A stretch of 64,000 nucleotides of DNA from Thiosocius sp963759055 (GCA_963759055.1 CAVWYD010000032.1:124001-188000), one strand, 5' to 3'. Shown: positions 25,971 through 35,683, counted from the first letter of the stretch. Program-made: numbers and translations. Notes: a model not told the origin generated them from the letters alone.

Positions 25971-28003
25971 CAGGCTGCAATTCCCGTGTGGCGCAACAGG
26001 GCATCGATCTGCGGCTCACGCCCCCGGAAAGCAACGAACAGGTCCATTGCGTCCCCGGAGCCACCCTTTTCGAGAATATTGTGCAGAAAAGACTGACCGG
26101 TGGCCTGATCGAACACGCCTTTTTCCTCGAACAGGGCAAAGGCGTCGGCCGACAATACCTCGGCCCATTTGTAACTGTAGTATCCCGCCGCGTAACCACC
26201 CGCGAAGATATGTGAGAAAGCGTGTGCAAACCGAGCCCAGGCCGGTGGTTTGATCACCGCGACCTCGTCACGCACCTCGCGAAGGATCTCGTAGATTCGC
26301 CCGCCCCGCGCCGGATCGAATTCACGGTGTATTCGGAAATCGAACAGCGAAAATTCCAGCTGACGCACCATCATCATCCCCGACTGGAAATTCTTCGCCG
26401 CCAGCATCCGTTGATACAGCTCATCGGGGATGCGTACGCCAGTCTCGTAGTGCGCCGCGAACAGGTCCAGCGCCTCCCGCTCCCAACAAAAGTTCTCCAT
26501 GAACTGCGAGGGCAATTCCACCGCATCCCAGGCGACGCCATTGATCCCGGAGACCGCGCTATAGTCAACCCGCGTCAGCATATGGTGCAGGCCATGGCCG
26601 AATTCGTGGAACAGTGTCTCGACCTCGTCATGGGTGAGCAACGCGGGCTTGTCGCCGACGGGTGGCGTGAAATTGCAGACCATGTAGGCGACGGGTATCT
26701 GCTCCACGCGTTCCGTTCTCATACGCGACTGGCAGGTGTCCATCCAGGCCCCGCCACGCTTGTTCTGGCGCGCATAAAGATCGAAATAGAACTGTCCGCG
26801 CAGGCTGCCGTCATGGTCGCGGATCTCGTAGAACCTGACATCCGGGTGCCAGCTGTCGATGCCTTCCACCTCTTGGAAACTCACCCCATACAGCCTGCCG
26901 ACCACCTCGAACATTCCGGGTACGACGCGGGTGGCCGGAAAGTACGGCTTTACCTCTTCCTGGGTGATGCTGTAACGCTGCTGGCGCAGCTTTTCGCTGT
27001 AGTAGGCGATATCCCAGGGTTCCAGCTCGGCAACGGCATGCTCTTCCGCCGCAAATGTCTTGAGCTCTTCGAGTTCGTGCTCGGCCTGCTCCTTCGACCT
27101 CGCTGCGAGATCATGCAGGAACTGCAGCACCTCTTCGGTCGAGCGCGCCATCTTGCGCACCAGCGAACACTCCGCGAAATTGGCGAATCCCAGCAGCTGC
27201 GCCTGCTCGTGCCTTAGTGCCAGAATACGGTCCATGTTCTCGCTGTTGTCGTACTCGCCGGCATTCGGTCCCTTGTCACTGGCGCGCGTCTGGTAGGCCT
27301 CGTAAAGTTCGCGCCGCAGTACCGGGTCGTCTGCATAAGTCATCACCGGAAAGTAAGACGGAAAGTCCAGCGTCAGCAGCCAGCCCTCTTGGCCACGCTG
27401 CCCGGCGGTCTGCCTGGCAAGGTCAAGCGCCGACTGCGGCAGGCCTGCCAACGCCTCGACGTTGTCAACGCATTTGGTCCAGGCATTGGTGGCATCGAGA
27501 ACATTCTCGGAGAAATTGCTGGTGAGTTGAGACAGCTCCTGGCTGATCTGCTTGAAACGCTCCTTTTCGGCCGGCGGCAGGTCGACCCCGGACAGATGAA
27601 AGTCGCGCAGAGCATTGTCGAGCACCTTGCGCTGGGCGTCGTCGAGCTGCGGCGACGATGCGGCCACGGCCTTGTACGCAGCGAACAAACGCTCGTTGTG
27701 CCCCATCTCCGTGCCATAGTCCGACAGCTTGGGCAGACAGGCATTGTAGGCCGCGCGCAGCTCTTCGCTGTTGACCACCGCATTCATGTGGGATACCGGC
27801 GACCAGACCCGCTCGAGGCGATCTTCCCACAGCTCGATCGGCTCAACCAGATTGAGCCAGGTCGGCTCTTTCACGGTGTCGAGCAATTCCGCAATCAGAC
27901 GCCGGTTTTCAGCCAGCAGATTGTCGATGGCCGGTTCGGCATGTTCCGGCTTGATACTGGAGAACGCCGGCAGGCCGGTTTGTTCGAGCAGGGGGTTGGT
28001 CAT
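25970..28003 (-). CDS. prlC: Oligopeptidase A (M3 metallopeptidase)
   Basis: A 677-residue cytoplasmic zinc peptidase that degrades short peptides, including cleaved signal peptides. The zinc motif HEFGHGLHHML (HExxH) follows DEVETLF, with the third ligand region NFCWEREALDLFA downstream. N-terminal blocks such as FSSIKPEHAEPAIDNLLAEN and the length match PrlC/OpdA. The stop overlaps the start of the UPF0149 gene, forming a two-gene unit. A 23-bp palindrome lies about 104 bp upstream of the start. Confidence 0.97.
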   Translation of the reverse strand: MTNPLLEQTGLPAFSSIKPEHAEPAIDNLLAENRRLIAELLDTVKEPTWLNLVEPIELWEDRLERVWSPVSHMNAVVNSEELRAAYNACLPKLSDYGTEMGHNERLFAAYKAVAASSPQLDDAQRKVLDNALRDFHLSGVDLPPAEKERFKQISQELSQLTSNFSENVLDATNAWTKCVDNVEALAGLPQSALDLARQTAGQRGQEGWLLTLDFPSYFPVMTYADDPVLRRELYEAYQTRASDKGPNAGEYDNSENMDRILALRHEQAQLLGFANFAECSLVRKMARSTEEVLQFLHDLAARSKEQAEHELEELKTFAAEEHAVAELEPWDIAYYSEKLRQQRYSITQEEVKPYFPATRVVPGMFEVVGRLYGVSFQEVEGIDSWHPDVRFYEIRDHDGSLRGQFYFDLYARQNKRGGAWMDTCQSRMRTERVEQIPVAYMVCNFTPPVGDKPALLTHDEVETLFHEFGHGLHHMLTRVDYSAVSGINGVAWDAVELPSQFMENFCWEREALDLFAAHYETGVRIPDELYQRMLAAKNFQSGMMMVRQLEFSLFDFRIHREFDPARGGRIYEILREVRDEVAVIKPPAWARFAHAFSHIFAGGYAAGYYSYKWAEVLSADAFALFEEKGVFDQATGQSFLHNILEKGGSGDAMDLFVAFRGREPQIDALLRHTGIAA

Positions 28004-28106
28004 CTCGAAGACACCCGTTCAGTAATGATTGACCCGCGCAATTCTGACACGAAGCCGAGCTCTGCGGCAGGCGGGATAACCTCGGCAGAATTGAATGATT
28101 GCGTTA

Positions 28107-28129
28107 TTAACCCGCAATTTGCGGGTTAA
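28107..28129. promoter_or_regulatory. Perfect 23-bp palindrome upstream of prlC
   Basis: TTAACCCGCAA, one central T, TTGCGGGTTAA: eleven-base perfect arms. It sits in the 159-bp gap between the stop of the GAF/GGDEF/EAL gene and the prlC start. It could be a repressor operator for prlC or a terminator for the upstream gene. There is no T-tract after it, only TAATAACG on the minus strand. Confidence 0.5.
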
Positions 28130-28162
28130 CCGGGCACCCGATATGCCAGGTCAATGAAAGGA

Positions 28163-30343
28163 TCAGGAGGGGGCCAGGGTCGGACTGTATAAAAGCAGTA
28201 CGTTCATCTCATCATAAGGAACCGGGCGACCGAACAGATAGCCCTGCACTTCGTCACATCCGGTACCGCGCAGGAAAGCGCTCTGCTCCGAGGTCTCCAC
28301 ACCCTCGGCGACAACCCGCAGGCCAAGGCTGTGACCCATGGCGATAATCGCGGAAACGATCGCTGCATCGTCCGAGTCGGAAACGACGTCGCGGATGAAC
28401 GAACGCTCGATCTTCAGTTTCTGCACCGGGAAACGTTTCAGATAAGCCATCGATGAATTGGCCACTCCGAAATCGTCGATGACCAGGCTGACCCCCATCT
28501 CGTGTAGCAACCGCATCTGCTGCTCCGCCCGGTAGGGTCCTTCCATCACCCAGCTCTCCGTTATCTCGAGTTCCAGACGGTCGCCCGGCAGACCACTGCT
28601 CTCCAGTGCGGCCGCGACCGCTCCCTGCAGACCCTCTTCACTGAATTGGCGCCCCGAGATATTGACCGACAGGCGTCCAAAATCCAGATCCTGTTCACGC
28701 CACTGTTGAGCCTGCCGGCAAGCCTCATTGAGCACCCAGTTGCCGAGCGGGACGATCAGGCCACTGTCTTCGGCCACCGGGATAAAACGCGAAGGCGGCA
28801 CCAGATTGCCATCCTCGCCCCGCCAACGGACCAGGGCCTCTACGCCGACCAGGCGTCCTGATGCCAGGTCGTACTGCGGCTGGTAACAGAGGCCAAACTC
28901 CTCACGATCGAGCGCGCGGCGCATCTGGCGTGTCAGCAGCAGGCGTTCTTCTGCCCGCTGGTTCATCTCCGGCTCGTAGAAGGCATAGCGATTCTTGCCG
29001 CTTTCCTTAGCCCGGTACATGGCGGCGTCGGCATGTTTGAGCAGAGTCTGTACGTCGCTGCCATCCTCCGGATACATCGCGATACCAATGCTGGTGGTGA
29101 CCCGGCCTGCCTGACCACTCAGTTCAAAAGGCTCCGTGATGACCTGCAGCAGCTGATCGCAGATGGTCTGAACGTTGTTGCCCTGATCAACGTCGCCGAG
29201 TACCACCGCAAACTCGTCGCCACCAATGCGTGCAACGATATCCGCCTTGCGCAGGCGCGACGTAAGTCGCACCCCCACCAGGCGCAACACTTCATCGCCC
29301 GCACTGTGCCCGTAGGTGTCATTGATCAGTTTGAAACCATCCAGATCGAGGAACAGCAGCGCCAGGCGGTTGCCGGTGCGGGCGACGCGGTTGATCGCAT
29401 GCAGCAGACGGTCCTGCAAAAGGATGCGGTTTGGCAACTCCGTGGTGGCATCATAGTGAGCCAGGCGATGGATGCGTTCGGCCGCAAATTTTTCGGCCGA
29501 GATGTCGCTGAATGTACTGACATAGTGCTGCAACTGCTTGTCGTCGCCCCGGACCGCTACCACGGTACGGTTTTCCGGATATACCTCGCCGTCACGGCGG
29601 CGACTCCAGAGCTCACCCATCCAGATGCCGCCGGCATTAAGGGCCTCCTGCATCTCGGCACGCAAACCGGGTGCATCGCGTCCGGCACTGAGCATACTTT
29701 CGCGCCGGCCCAGCACCTCCGGTTCCTCCCAGCCGGTAATCTTGGTGAAAGCCGCGTTGACCTTGCGGATCCGGTGCTCACAATCCGTGATCATGATGCC
29801 CTGCGGACTCTGCTCAAAAACGCTGGCGGCGAGCAGCAGCCCCTGCTGGGAATGCTGCCTGACGATCTCATGGGCGATACGCTTGGCATAGAGCCCGAGT
29901 ACCGTATGAAGACGGGGCTCCTTGATCATCGGCTGGCGAGCGGCCACGACCACCACGCCCAGTTTCTCACCCGAGGCCCCTGTCAGCGCGGCCCCGTAGT
30001 ACCCATCGACGCCCAGCTCCGCCAGCCACGTGCACGTCGGATAGGCCAGTGCGGCACCGTTGGGGATTAACACGCGATCGTGGGCAAGTACATCGAGACA
30101 GGGTGATCCCGCCAGGTCATATGAGAAATTCGCAGCCGGTTTGCCCCGCGACCATACCGCCAGGGTACCGATTTTACTGCGTGCATCGTCTTTACAGGTC
30201 GCTACAAAAGCGTGCTCCGCGCCGTAAGCCGACGCCAAAAGTGCCACACAGTCATCGTAAAAACGGCCCGCGCCCCCCGTAGGAAGCGTCGCCAGGGCGG
30301 CCACGGCATCCAGGGCACGATCGTCCGTCCGCTGCCTGGCCAT
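28163..30343 (-). CDS. GAF/PAS/GGDEF/EAL c-di-GMP signalling protein
   Basis: About 726 residues, with no membrane segment. N-terminal GAF-like domain (FYDDCVALLASAYGAEHAFV), a PAS domain (VFEQSPQGIMITDCEHRIRK), GGDEF (ARIGGDEFAVVLGDV, preceded by RKAD as an RxxD site) and EAL (VGVEALVRWRGEDG). The EAL loop normally DDFGTGYSS reads DDFGVANSSMAYLKR here, so phosphodiesterase activity may be reduced or altered. A cytoplasmic sensor is likely. The frame opens at a TTG at 30397, but the ATG at 30343 gives the more plausible start. Monocistronic, with prlC downstream. Confidence 0.9.
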   Translation of the reverse strand: MARQRTDDRALDAVAALATLPTGGAGRFYDDCVALLASAYGAEHAFVATCKDDARSKIGTLAVWSRGKPAANFSYDLAGSPCLDVLAHDRVLIPNGAALAYPTCTWLAELGVDGYYGAALTGASGEKLGVVVVAARQPMIKEPRLHTVLGLYAKRIAHEIVRQHSQQGLLLAASVFEQSPQGIMITDCEHRIRKVNAAFTKITGWEEPEVLGRRESMLSAGRDAPGLRAEMQEALNAGGIWMGELWSRRRDGEVYPENRTVVAVRGDDKQLQHYVSTFSDISAEKFAAERIHRLAHYDATTELPNRILLQDRLLHAINRVARTGNRLALLFLDLDGFKLINDTYGHSAGDEVLRLVGVRLTSRLRKADIVARIGGDEFAVVLGDVDQGNNVQTICDQLLQVITEPFELSGQAGRVTTSIGIAMYPEDGSDVQTLLKHADAAMYRAKESGKNRYAFYEPEMNQRAEERLLLTRQMRRALDREEFGLCYQPQYDLASGRLVGVEALVRWRGEDGNLVPPSRFIPVAEDSGLIVPLGNWVLNEACRQAQQWREQDLDFGRLSVNISGRQFSEEGLQGAVAAALESSGLPGDRLELEITESWVMEGPYRAEQQMRLLHEMGVSLVIDDFGVANSSMAYLKRFPVQKLKIERSFIRDVVSDSDDAAIVSAIIAMGHSLGLRVVAEGVETSEQSAFLRGTGCDEVQGYLFGRPVPYDEMNVLLLYSPTLAPS

Positions 30344-30534
30344 ATCGCCCGGGGCGCCAAACTCGACCTGAGGATGCCCGGATTTGCTCGGTATCAACTG
30401 AATGCGCCGCCTTTCGCTATTTGCCTCATATTAGCTGAGCGTCCGCGGGAAAACTTTGAACCGTGTCGAGGCCTGACCAGGGCAACACCAGAAAAGCCGA
30501 ACGCATCACACACTGCCACCACAGGGGCGGCAGC

Positions 30535-31491
30535 TCAAAGACGCGTCGACAGCATCAGCAAAGCGGCTCCACCGAGTAATAGAAAAGCCCCGAAGCCCAG
30601 ACGCATCCGCCAGCGGTAACGCCTTAGCAGGCCGAACTCCTCCAGGTTGGAAAGCAGAAAAAAACGCCCATCCTTTGGCTTCGACAGGGTGTGCAGCTGG
30701 CCGCGTTTCAGATTCTCCGCGTGCTCAAGCCCCGCCTCACGCCTGGCCGCCTGCCGCGCACGCTCCCACTCGTCGACGTCGATCTTCCCATCGCGGTCGC
30801 TGTCGAAACGTTCGCGCAGGGTGTCCGGCCGCTGTTTCCATTCGCGTAGTACGGCGCCAGTCAGTTCGCGAAGGGTACTGCCCTGATCGCCCGCGCCCAG
30901 GGTGCGAAACTGGCCGATGACATAGAGCGGATCACCGTCCATGATCACGGCCTCGGTGTGGCGGTAGGGCCCGATGCCGGCGCTAAGGCCATCCAGCACC
31001 TTCCCACTGATATCGATCACCGTGTCGGCCGTCTTGCCCAGGCTCGGTAGTCGCGTATGTATCGCATGCCCCCCCCAGCCGCCCGCATCCGCCGACCAAC
31101 TGCGCTGGTGCCGCGTTGTTACTTCAGCCCCCTCGGGGTCGATAACGCAGTCTCCTGTTTCATCCCGCAGGCCAAAAATACCGTCACTGGTGCCGGATTC
31201 CACGAGCCGCCAGTCCTTGCCGCTCCGCCGTTCCACTTTGTAGCGAAACCAACAGCAGGGAGTCCGTGACAGGGGAGCAACGATGGGCTCACCGTCCATC
31301 ATTCGGGCCAAACCTATGAGCTCGACGTAGCCCTGGTGTGCGGAGCGAACACGCGCAGTGGGTACATTCTCAATCCGGCGACTGCGGCGCAGACCCGAGA
31401 ACCCCATCGCCGCGGCGGCAATGGTAAGTACCGTGACGAACATGAGAACACCGTCCGGCGCATGCGCCAGCCTGTCAAGCCAGTCGGCCAT
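30535..31491 (-). CDS. GIDE-domain membrane protein with an EF-hand
   Basis: A 318-residue protein with transmembrane helices at both ends (about residues 14-34 and 292-314) and a soluble middle resembling the GIDE (E3-ligase-like) domain: APLSRTPCCWFRYKVERR and the region up to LYVIGQFRTLG. A canonical EF-hand calcium loop, DSDRDGKIDVDEWE, lies near residue 230. In bacteria the GIDE domain has no RING finger and its role is unknown. It follows lemA by 3 bp, and this pairing with LemA recurs in proteobacteria, so the two probably act together at the envelope. Confidence 0.82.
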   Translation of the reverse strand: MADWLDRLAHAPDGVLMFVTVLTIAAAAMGFSGLRRSRRIENVPTARVRSAHQGYVELIGLARMMDGEPIVAPLSRTPCCWFRYKVERRSGKDWRLVESGTSDGIFGLRDETGDCVIDPEGAEVTTRHQRSWSADAGGWGGHAIHTRLPSLGKTADTVIDISGKVLDGLSAGIGPYRHTEAVIMDGDPLYVIGQFRTLGAGDQGSTLRELTGAVLREWKQRPDTLRERFDSDRDGKIDVDEWERARQAARREAGLEHAENLKRGQLHTLSKPKDGRFFLLSNLEEFGLLRRYRWRMRLGFGAFLLLGGAALLMLSTRL

Positions 31492-31494
31492 CGT

Positions 31495-32067
31495 CTACTG
31501 GAACAGCGCTGCCATGTTGACGTCAGCCTTCTCCTCGACGGCAAACTCGAGCAGATGCGCAGGCTGGAAGCTGAGCAGACGGGCGACGATAAGGTCTGGA
31601 AACTGCTCAATACGGACATTGTTGACGTTGACCGAGGCATTGTAGAACTCGCGCCGGTCCGCGATGGCGTTTTCCAGGCCCGTTATGCGGGTCTGAAGGT
31701 GCTGGAAGCTCTCATTCGCCTTCAGATCGGGATAGGCCTCAGCCACTGCGAAAAGGTTTCCAAGCCCCAGCCGCAGAATTCCTTCCGCCTCTCCCACACC
31801 GTCGACATCGTGTGCCTCGCGTGCACTGGCCACCGCGGCACGCGCACGCATCACCTCTTCCAGCGTCTCGCGCTCGTGCTTCATGTATTGCTTGCAGGTC
31901 TCTACAAGCTTCGGTAGCTCATCGTGCCGCTGCTTGAGCAGTACGTCTATATTCGACCAGGCCTGACTGACTGCGTGTTTGAGCCCCACCAAGCCGTTAT
32001 AGATGACAATGGCGTAACCGGTGATAAATACCGCAATCGCAATGAATACCATTGTGCCTACTTCCAT
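31495..32067 (-). CDS. lemA: LemA family protein
   Basis: A 190-residue protein with one N-terminal membrane helix (VFIAIAVFITGYAIVIYNGL) and the typical LemA helical body: YNGLVGLKHAVSQAWSNIDV, LLKQRHDELPKLVE and LENAIADRREFYNASVNVNN, ending near FPDLIVARLLSFQ. LemA proteins are inner-membrane proteins with most of the chain in the periplasm. Function is not settled. It forms a tight pair with the GIDE protein downstream. The next gene upstream, the gamma-carbonic anhydrase, is divergent. Confidence 0.94.
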   Translation of the reverse strand: MEVGTMVFIAIAVFITGYAIVIYNGLVGLKHAVSQAWSNIDVLLKQRHDELPKLVETCKQYMKHERETLEEVMRARAAVASAREAHDVDGVGEAEGILRLGLGNLFAVAEAYPDLKANESFQHLQTRITGLENAIADRREFYNASVNVNNVRIEQFPDLIVARLLSFQPAHLLEFAVEEKADVNMAALFQ

Positions 32068-32130
32068 TTTCCAAGCTCCTGATGCCTGTTAACGTATGTC
32101 CCGACTATAGCGGCAGCACAGCGGGTTGAC

Positions 32131-32676
32131 ATGAGCCACATACGTTCTTTCGAGAATCACACACCCACGATCGATCCCGAGGCCTGGCTCGATCCAGATT
32201 GCCTGGTGATCGGGGACGTCCACATCGGTGCGCACAGCAGTATCTGGCCCGGCGCAGTGGTGCGTGGCGATATCCATCGTATCCGTATCGGCCGCGAAAC
32301 CAACATCCAGGATAATTCGGTACTGCACAACAGCCACGACGGTCCTTTCATGCCGGGTGGTTCACCGCTGATCATAGGCGACCGGGTGACGGTTGGACAC
32401 AAGGCCATCCTGCACGGCTGCGAGATCCGGGGCGACTGTCTGATCGGGATGGGCGCCATCGTAATGGACAAGGCCATCATTGAATCGGGCGTACTGGTCG
32501 GCGCAGGCAGCCTGGTCCCGCCGGGAAAGACGCTGACCTCAGGATACCTCTACACAGGCTCCCCCGTGCGGCAGGCGCGGCCGCTGACCGATCGGGAGAA
32601 AGAGTTTTTCGCCTATTCGGCGGCCTATTATGTGAAGGTTGCTCAGCGTCATCGTAACGACTTGGGTCAGCCGTGA
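32131..32676 (+). CDS. Gamma-carbonic anhydrase family protein (YrdA-like)
   Basis: A 181-residue left-handed beta-helix protein made of hexapeptide repeats. The three zinc-type His residues are seen in DNSVLHNSHD and VTVGHKAILHGCEI. Conserved surroundings include SIWPGAVVRGDIHRIRIG and NIQDNSVLH. Close relatives (YrdA, CaiE-like) are cytoplasmic trimers, some with and some without carbonic anhydrase activity. It starts 63 bp from lemA in the opposite direction. Convergent with the DUF3352-like lipoprotein gene downstream. Confidence 0.93.
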   Translation: MSHIRSFENHTPTIDPEAWLDPDCLVIGDVHIGAHSSIWPGAVVRGDIHRIRIGRETNIQDNSVLHNSHDGPFMPGGSPLIIGDRVTVGHKAILHGCEIRGDCLIGMGAIVMDKAIIESGVLVGAGSLVPPGKTLTSGYLYTGSPVRQARPLTDREKEFFAYSAAYYVKVAQRHRNDLGQP

Positions 32677-32776
32677 CTTTATATTGACCCTGGCTTGCTG
32701 CTTTGCCGGCAGCAACGAATTACTGGTGGGCTTTGGTGCGCCTGACGGCGCATCCGCAAAAAACGAACGACCCCGC

Positions 32777-34504
32777 TCAGCGAAACTCCATGACCTGGTC
32801 CATAACCAGCCCCTCGGCACTGGCATGCACCGACAGACGCAGGCGGTCGAAAATTTCGGCCTGCAAACGGAAACCCTGCAGCTGCTCGCGCAGTTCCTGA
32901 GCCATCTCCTGTTCGCCCTGACTGTCGAGCTGTACCGCAGCGCTGTCCATCATGTCACCGAAGCGCTGCACCAGCTGATAGACACCGTAGTCCACTGCGA
33001 GCAGGCGGGGCGGACTAGCGGCCACTGCGGTAAGGAGGGGGTTGGTGAGATCAACCGTCTCCGCGCCTGCAAGCAGAAGCAGCGCCTTGTCCCTGATCGC
33101 AACCTTCATCGGCGGTGTCTGCCCGTCAAGCCCCAGATCCTGAGGAAGATCGACGAAACTACCGTCGCTGGGTATCTGTAGGGTTGCCAGCGACGGATTC
33201 AACATCGCCCCGAGGGCGAAGATGCCGCGCGGATCGTCGACCGCAGCAAGGAGCCCGGCACGCACCCTTGTCGGCTGCAGCGTCTGCGGATCCATCGCCA
33301 GGTCCTCGAGCTGAAGATTGAACCCCCTGATGCCAGCCGTCATTGGCCCAAGTGCCAGGTTCAGTTGCGGCATAACCGCCTGCAGGCTCGCGGGATCCAC
33401 CCACTCACAGGAGGAACCGGTCGCAATCACCTCCCGTAACAGGGCGTCGATAGCGTTGCGCAGCTGCGGCAGGTCGATACCGAAACCGAAGGCCAGCAGG
33501 CCTTCATAGGTCGCGCCCAGACCGGGAACGGGCGAGGCCAGTTTCTGAAGCTGCGCTGCCACCGGGGCGCTGCTCTCCCAGATCGCCCGCGCCGCGAGGT
33601 GTCGCTCGTCGGCCGCTGCGACACCGACGACCATACGCGGCATAGCGGCCACCAGCTGCTCCGTCATCTGCATGCAACCGGCCGATACCGGCAAAGACTG
33701 TGCACCCAGTGCCCGCATCACTTCAGCATTCCTGCCCTGCCCCTTGCCGTGCAGGATGGTCACAAGGTCGTCCAGTCTGATGTAGCCTTCGCCATAACCG
33801 GTGAAGCCGTGTCGCTCTATCAGGTCCTCAATCGCACCCGAATCTGCCAGGGTTTCCTGTGGCTGCTCCTGCCCCAGCAACAGGGGTAAATCACGCTCAA
33901 ACAGGCTGTCGGGCAGTAGACCTGCGATCGCATGGCGTTCGGTGACCGACAGGATCACGTCGACCTGCCCCAGGTCGATTCTGCGGTAGACCTGGCCGTT
34001 GAGCTCACCACGCGCAGCGCCGAATCCCGCGCGAGCCTCAACCCGGTCAAGCATCGCATTGAGCTTACCCGCGTCGGCGATCTCCAAGCGCAAAGCGGGC
34101 AGTATCCCGATACCATAAATGACCGACCGCGTTACCGGCTCGATCCCCAGTTCGCGCATCTTGTCAGCGGTGTCACGGCCTTCGAACTCGGCAAACAGGG
34201 CCTCGAGCACGTCGAACACACTTTCCGCCTGGCGAGCCATCGGCGCCGCGTCCTCGGAGTTCTCCATCTGTTCACGCACGCGTGCAAATACGGCGCCCTG
34301 GGCAGCCAGCTGCGCAGCATAGTGGTTGGCCAGCTTGTCCCGCAGTTCACCCGGCAGGTGCCTGCTGGTCACGAAGGCATAGGGCGTATCGGCAGGCACA
34401 TGCCGCAGGAGATCAATCGTGGACCGCTCGGCGTCACGCGTGCACGCGGCGATCAGTCCGAGCAGCAGCAGCACGGCAAGGATACGCAATTTAACGGGGT
34501 ACAT
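32777..34504 (-). CDS. DUF3352-like lipoprotein
   Basis: A 575-residue protein with a lipoprotein signal (MYPVKLRILAVLLLLGLIAA then Cys21), so it is lipid-anchored in the envelope. The mature part begins LLRHVPADTPYAFVTSRHLP, and phrases such as PALRLEIADAGKLNAMLDRV and VYRRIDLGQVDVILSV resemble DUF3352 proteins, which have repeated alpha/beta modules. Function unknown. I chose the ATG at 34504, which has GGAGTGAATCCA just before it, over the frame start at 34567, which would bury the signal sequence. aroE lies directly upstream on the same strand. Confidence 0.8.
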   Translation of the reverse strand: MYPVKLRILAVLLLLGLIAACTRDAERSTIDLLRHVPADTPYAFVTSRHLPGELRDKLANHYAAQLAAQGAVFARVREQMENSEDAAPMARQAESVFDVLEALFAEFEGRDTADKMRELGIEPVTRSVIYGIGILPALRLEIADAGKLNAMLDRVEARAGFGAARGELNGQVYRRIDLGQVDVILSVTERHAIAGLLPDSLFERDLPLLLGQEQPQETLADSGAIEDLIERHGFTGYGEGYIRLDDLVTILHGKGQGRNAEVMRALGAQSLPVSAGCMQMTEQLVAAMPRMVVGVAAADERHLAARAIWESSAPVAAQLQKLASPVPGLGATYEGLLAFGFGIDLPQLRNAIDALLREVIATGSSCEWVDPASLQAVMPQLNLALGPMTAGIRGFNLQLEDLAMDPQTLQPTRVRAGLLAAVDDPRGIFALGAMLNPSLATLQIPSDGSFVDLPQDLGLDGQTPPMKVAIRDKALLLLAGAETVDLTNPLLTAVAASPPRLLAVDYGVYQLVQRFGDMMDSAAVQLDSQGEQEMAQELREQLQGFRLQAEIFDRLRLSVHASAEGLVMDQVMEFR

Positions 34505-34581
34505 TGGATTCACTCCGGTCTGGAAACAGGGTTGCAGGGATCGGCCGGCATTTTTGCGCGAGGCCAATTACTGGCATGAAA

Positions 34582-35397
34582 TTAAGTCGTGCGCAGGCTT
34601 TCGATGACCGGGCCGGTATCGGGCTGGACGCCTCGCCACAGACGGAACGACTCCGCGGCCTGCTCCACCAGCATTCCCAGGCCATCCAGCGCGCGCGCGG
34701 CACCGTGTGCACGGCCCCACTCGACGAAGGCGGTGGGATCTTTCCCGTAGAGCATATCGTAGGTCCACCCACCTTGTGCCAGGCAGTCGTCCGGGATCTG
34801 TGGAACTTTAGCCGCCAGCCCTGCAGCCGTGCCGTTGATGATGAGGTCGAAACGGTGACCCTCAAGTTCGTCCAGACCGCAGCCGCTCACGGGACCAAAC
34901 TCTGCCGCGGCCCCAGCCAGGGCGAGCGCCTTGGATGCCGTGCGGTTCGCGATCACCAGACTTGCCGGTTTTTCATCCAGCAGGGGGCGCAAGACACCAC
35001 GCGCCGCTCCGCCGGCACCGAGCAGCAGCACCCGGGCACCGGCCAGCCCGAACAGATGATTGCAGGCCAGATCCCGTACCAGGCCGACACCGTCGGTATT
35101 GTCACCCAGGATCTCACCGTCACGCGTGGCCAGGGTGTTGACCGCCCCTGCCGCATAGGCACGTTCGCTCAGGGAGTCCGCCAGGCGAAAAGCACGCTCC
35201 TTGAAAGGCACCGTCACATTCAGTCCGCGCCCGCCGGCGGTCAGGAATGCCTCGACATCGGCCTCAAAATTCTCCAGATCGCCCAGAATCCGTTCGTAGC
35301 GGATATCTTCGCCGGTCTGCGCGGCGAAAGCACTGTGGATCTGGGGCGAGCGGGAATGCTCGATCGGGTTGCCGATTACGGCATAGAGGTCTGTCAT
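34582..35397 (-). CDS. aroE: Shikimate dehydrogenase (NADP+)
   Basis: A 271-residue cytoplasmic enzyme of the aromatic amino acid pathway that reduces 3-dehydroshikimate to shikimate. Signatures: YAVIGNPIEHSRSPQIHSAF (substrate site), GLNVTVPFKERAF (catalytic Lys in VPFK), GDNTDGVGLVRDL, and the NADP loop LLLGAGGAARGVL followed by IANRTASKA. The start at 35397 begins MTDLYAVIGNP as expected. The open frame up to 35469 adds 24 residues without homology. The lipoprotein gene lies 77 bp downstream. Confidence 0.97.
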   Translation of the reverse strand: MTDLYAVIGNPIEHSRSPQIHSAFAAQTGEDIRYERILGDLENFEADVEAFLTAGGRGLNVTVPFKERAFRLADSLSERAYAAGAVNTLATRDGEILGDNTDGVGLVRDLACNHLFGLAGARVLLLGAGGAARGVLRPLLDEKPASLVIANRTASKALALAGAAAEFGPVSGCGLDELEGHRFDLIINGTAAGLAAKVPQIPDDCLAQGGWTYDMLYGKDPTAFVEWGRAHGAARALDGLGMLVEQAAESFRLWRGVQPDTGPVIESLRTT

Positions 35398-35683
35398 CAG
35401 CGACGATTCCTGTCTGTTACTGCAAAAAAGCGCATTGTACGACGCCTGCATGCGAGTAAATCTGGTCAATGCAAACGGTTTGGGAAAAGTGAGAAGGCCT
35501 TCCGGAGACGCTCGGCGCCTCAGGGAATAATGTGTAAAAACAAAGGGATGTCACATTTTTTCAGGACCAAGGCGATTAGAATCAAGAATCCCACGAGGCC
35601 GCCGCTATGACCGTATCAGAAGCTGCAAATACAGACGTGAGATCACTATGCACCCAGCACGATGCCACCGTGGGGGCCGCCGT

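Noticed and set aside
34504..35610. 368-codon plus-strand ORF opposite aroE
   Set aside because: Antisense shadow of a clearly assigned gene; no domain visible.
35398..35683. 286-bp gap between aroE and the binding-protein gene
   Set aside because: Checked for RNA genes or repeats; nothing convincing beyond the divergent promoters that must lie there.
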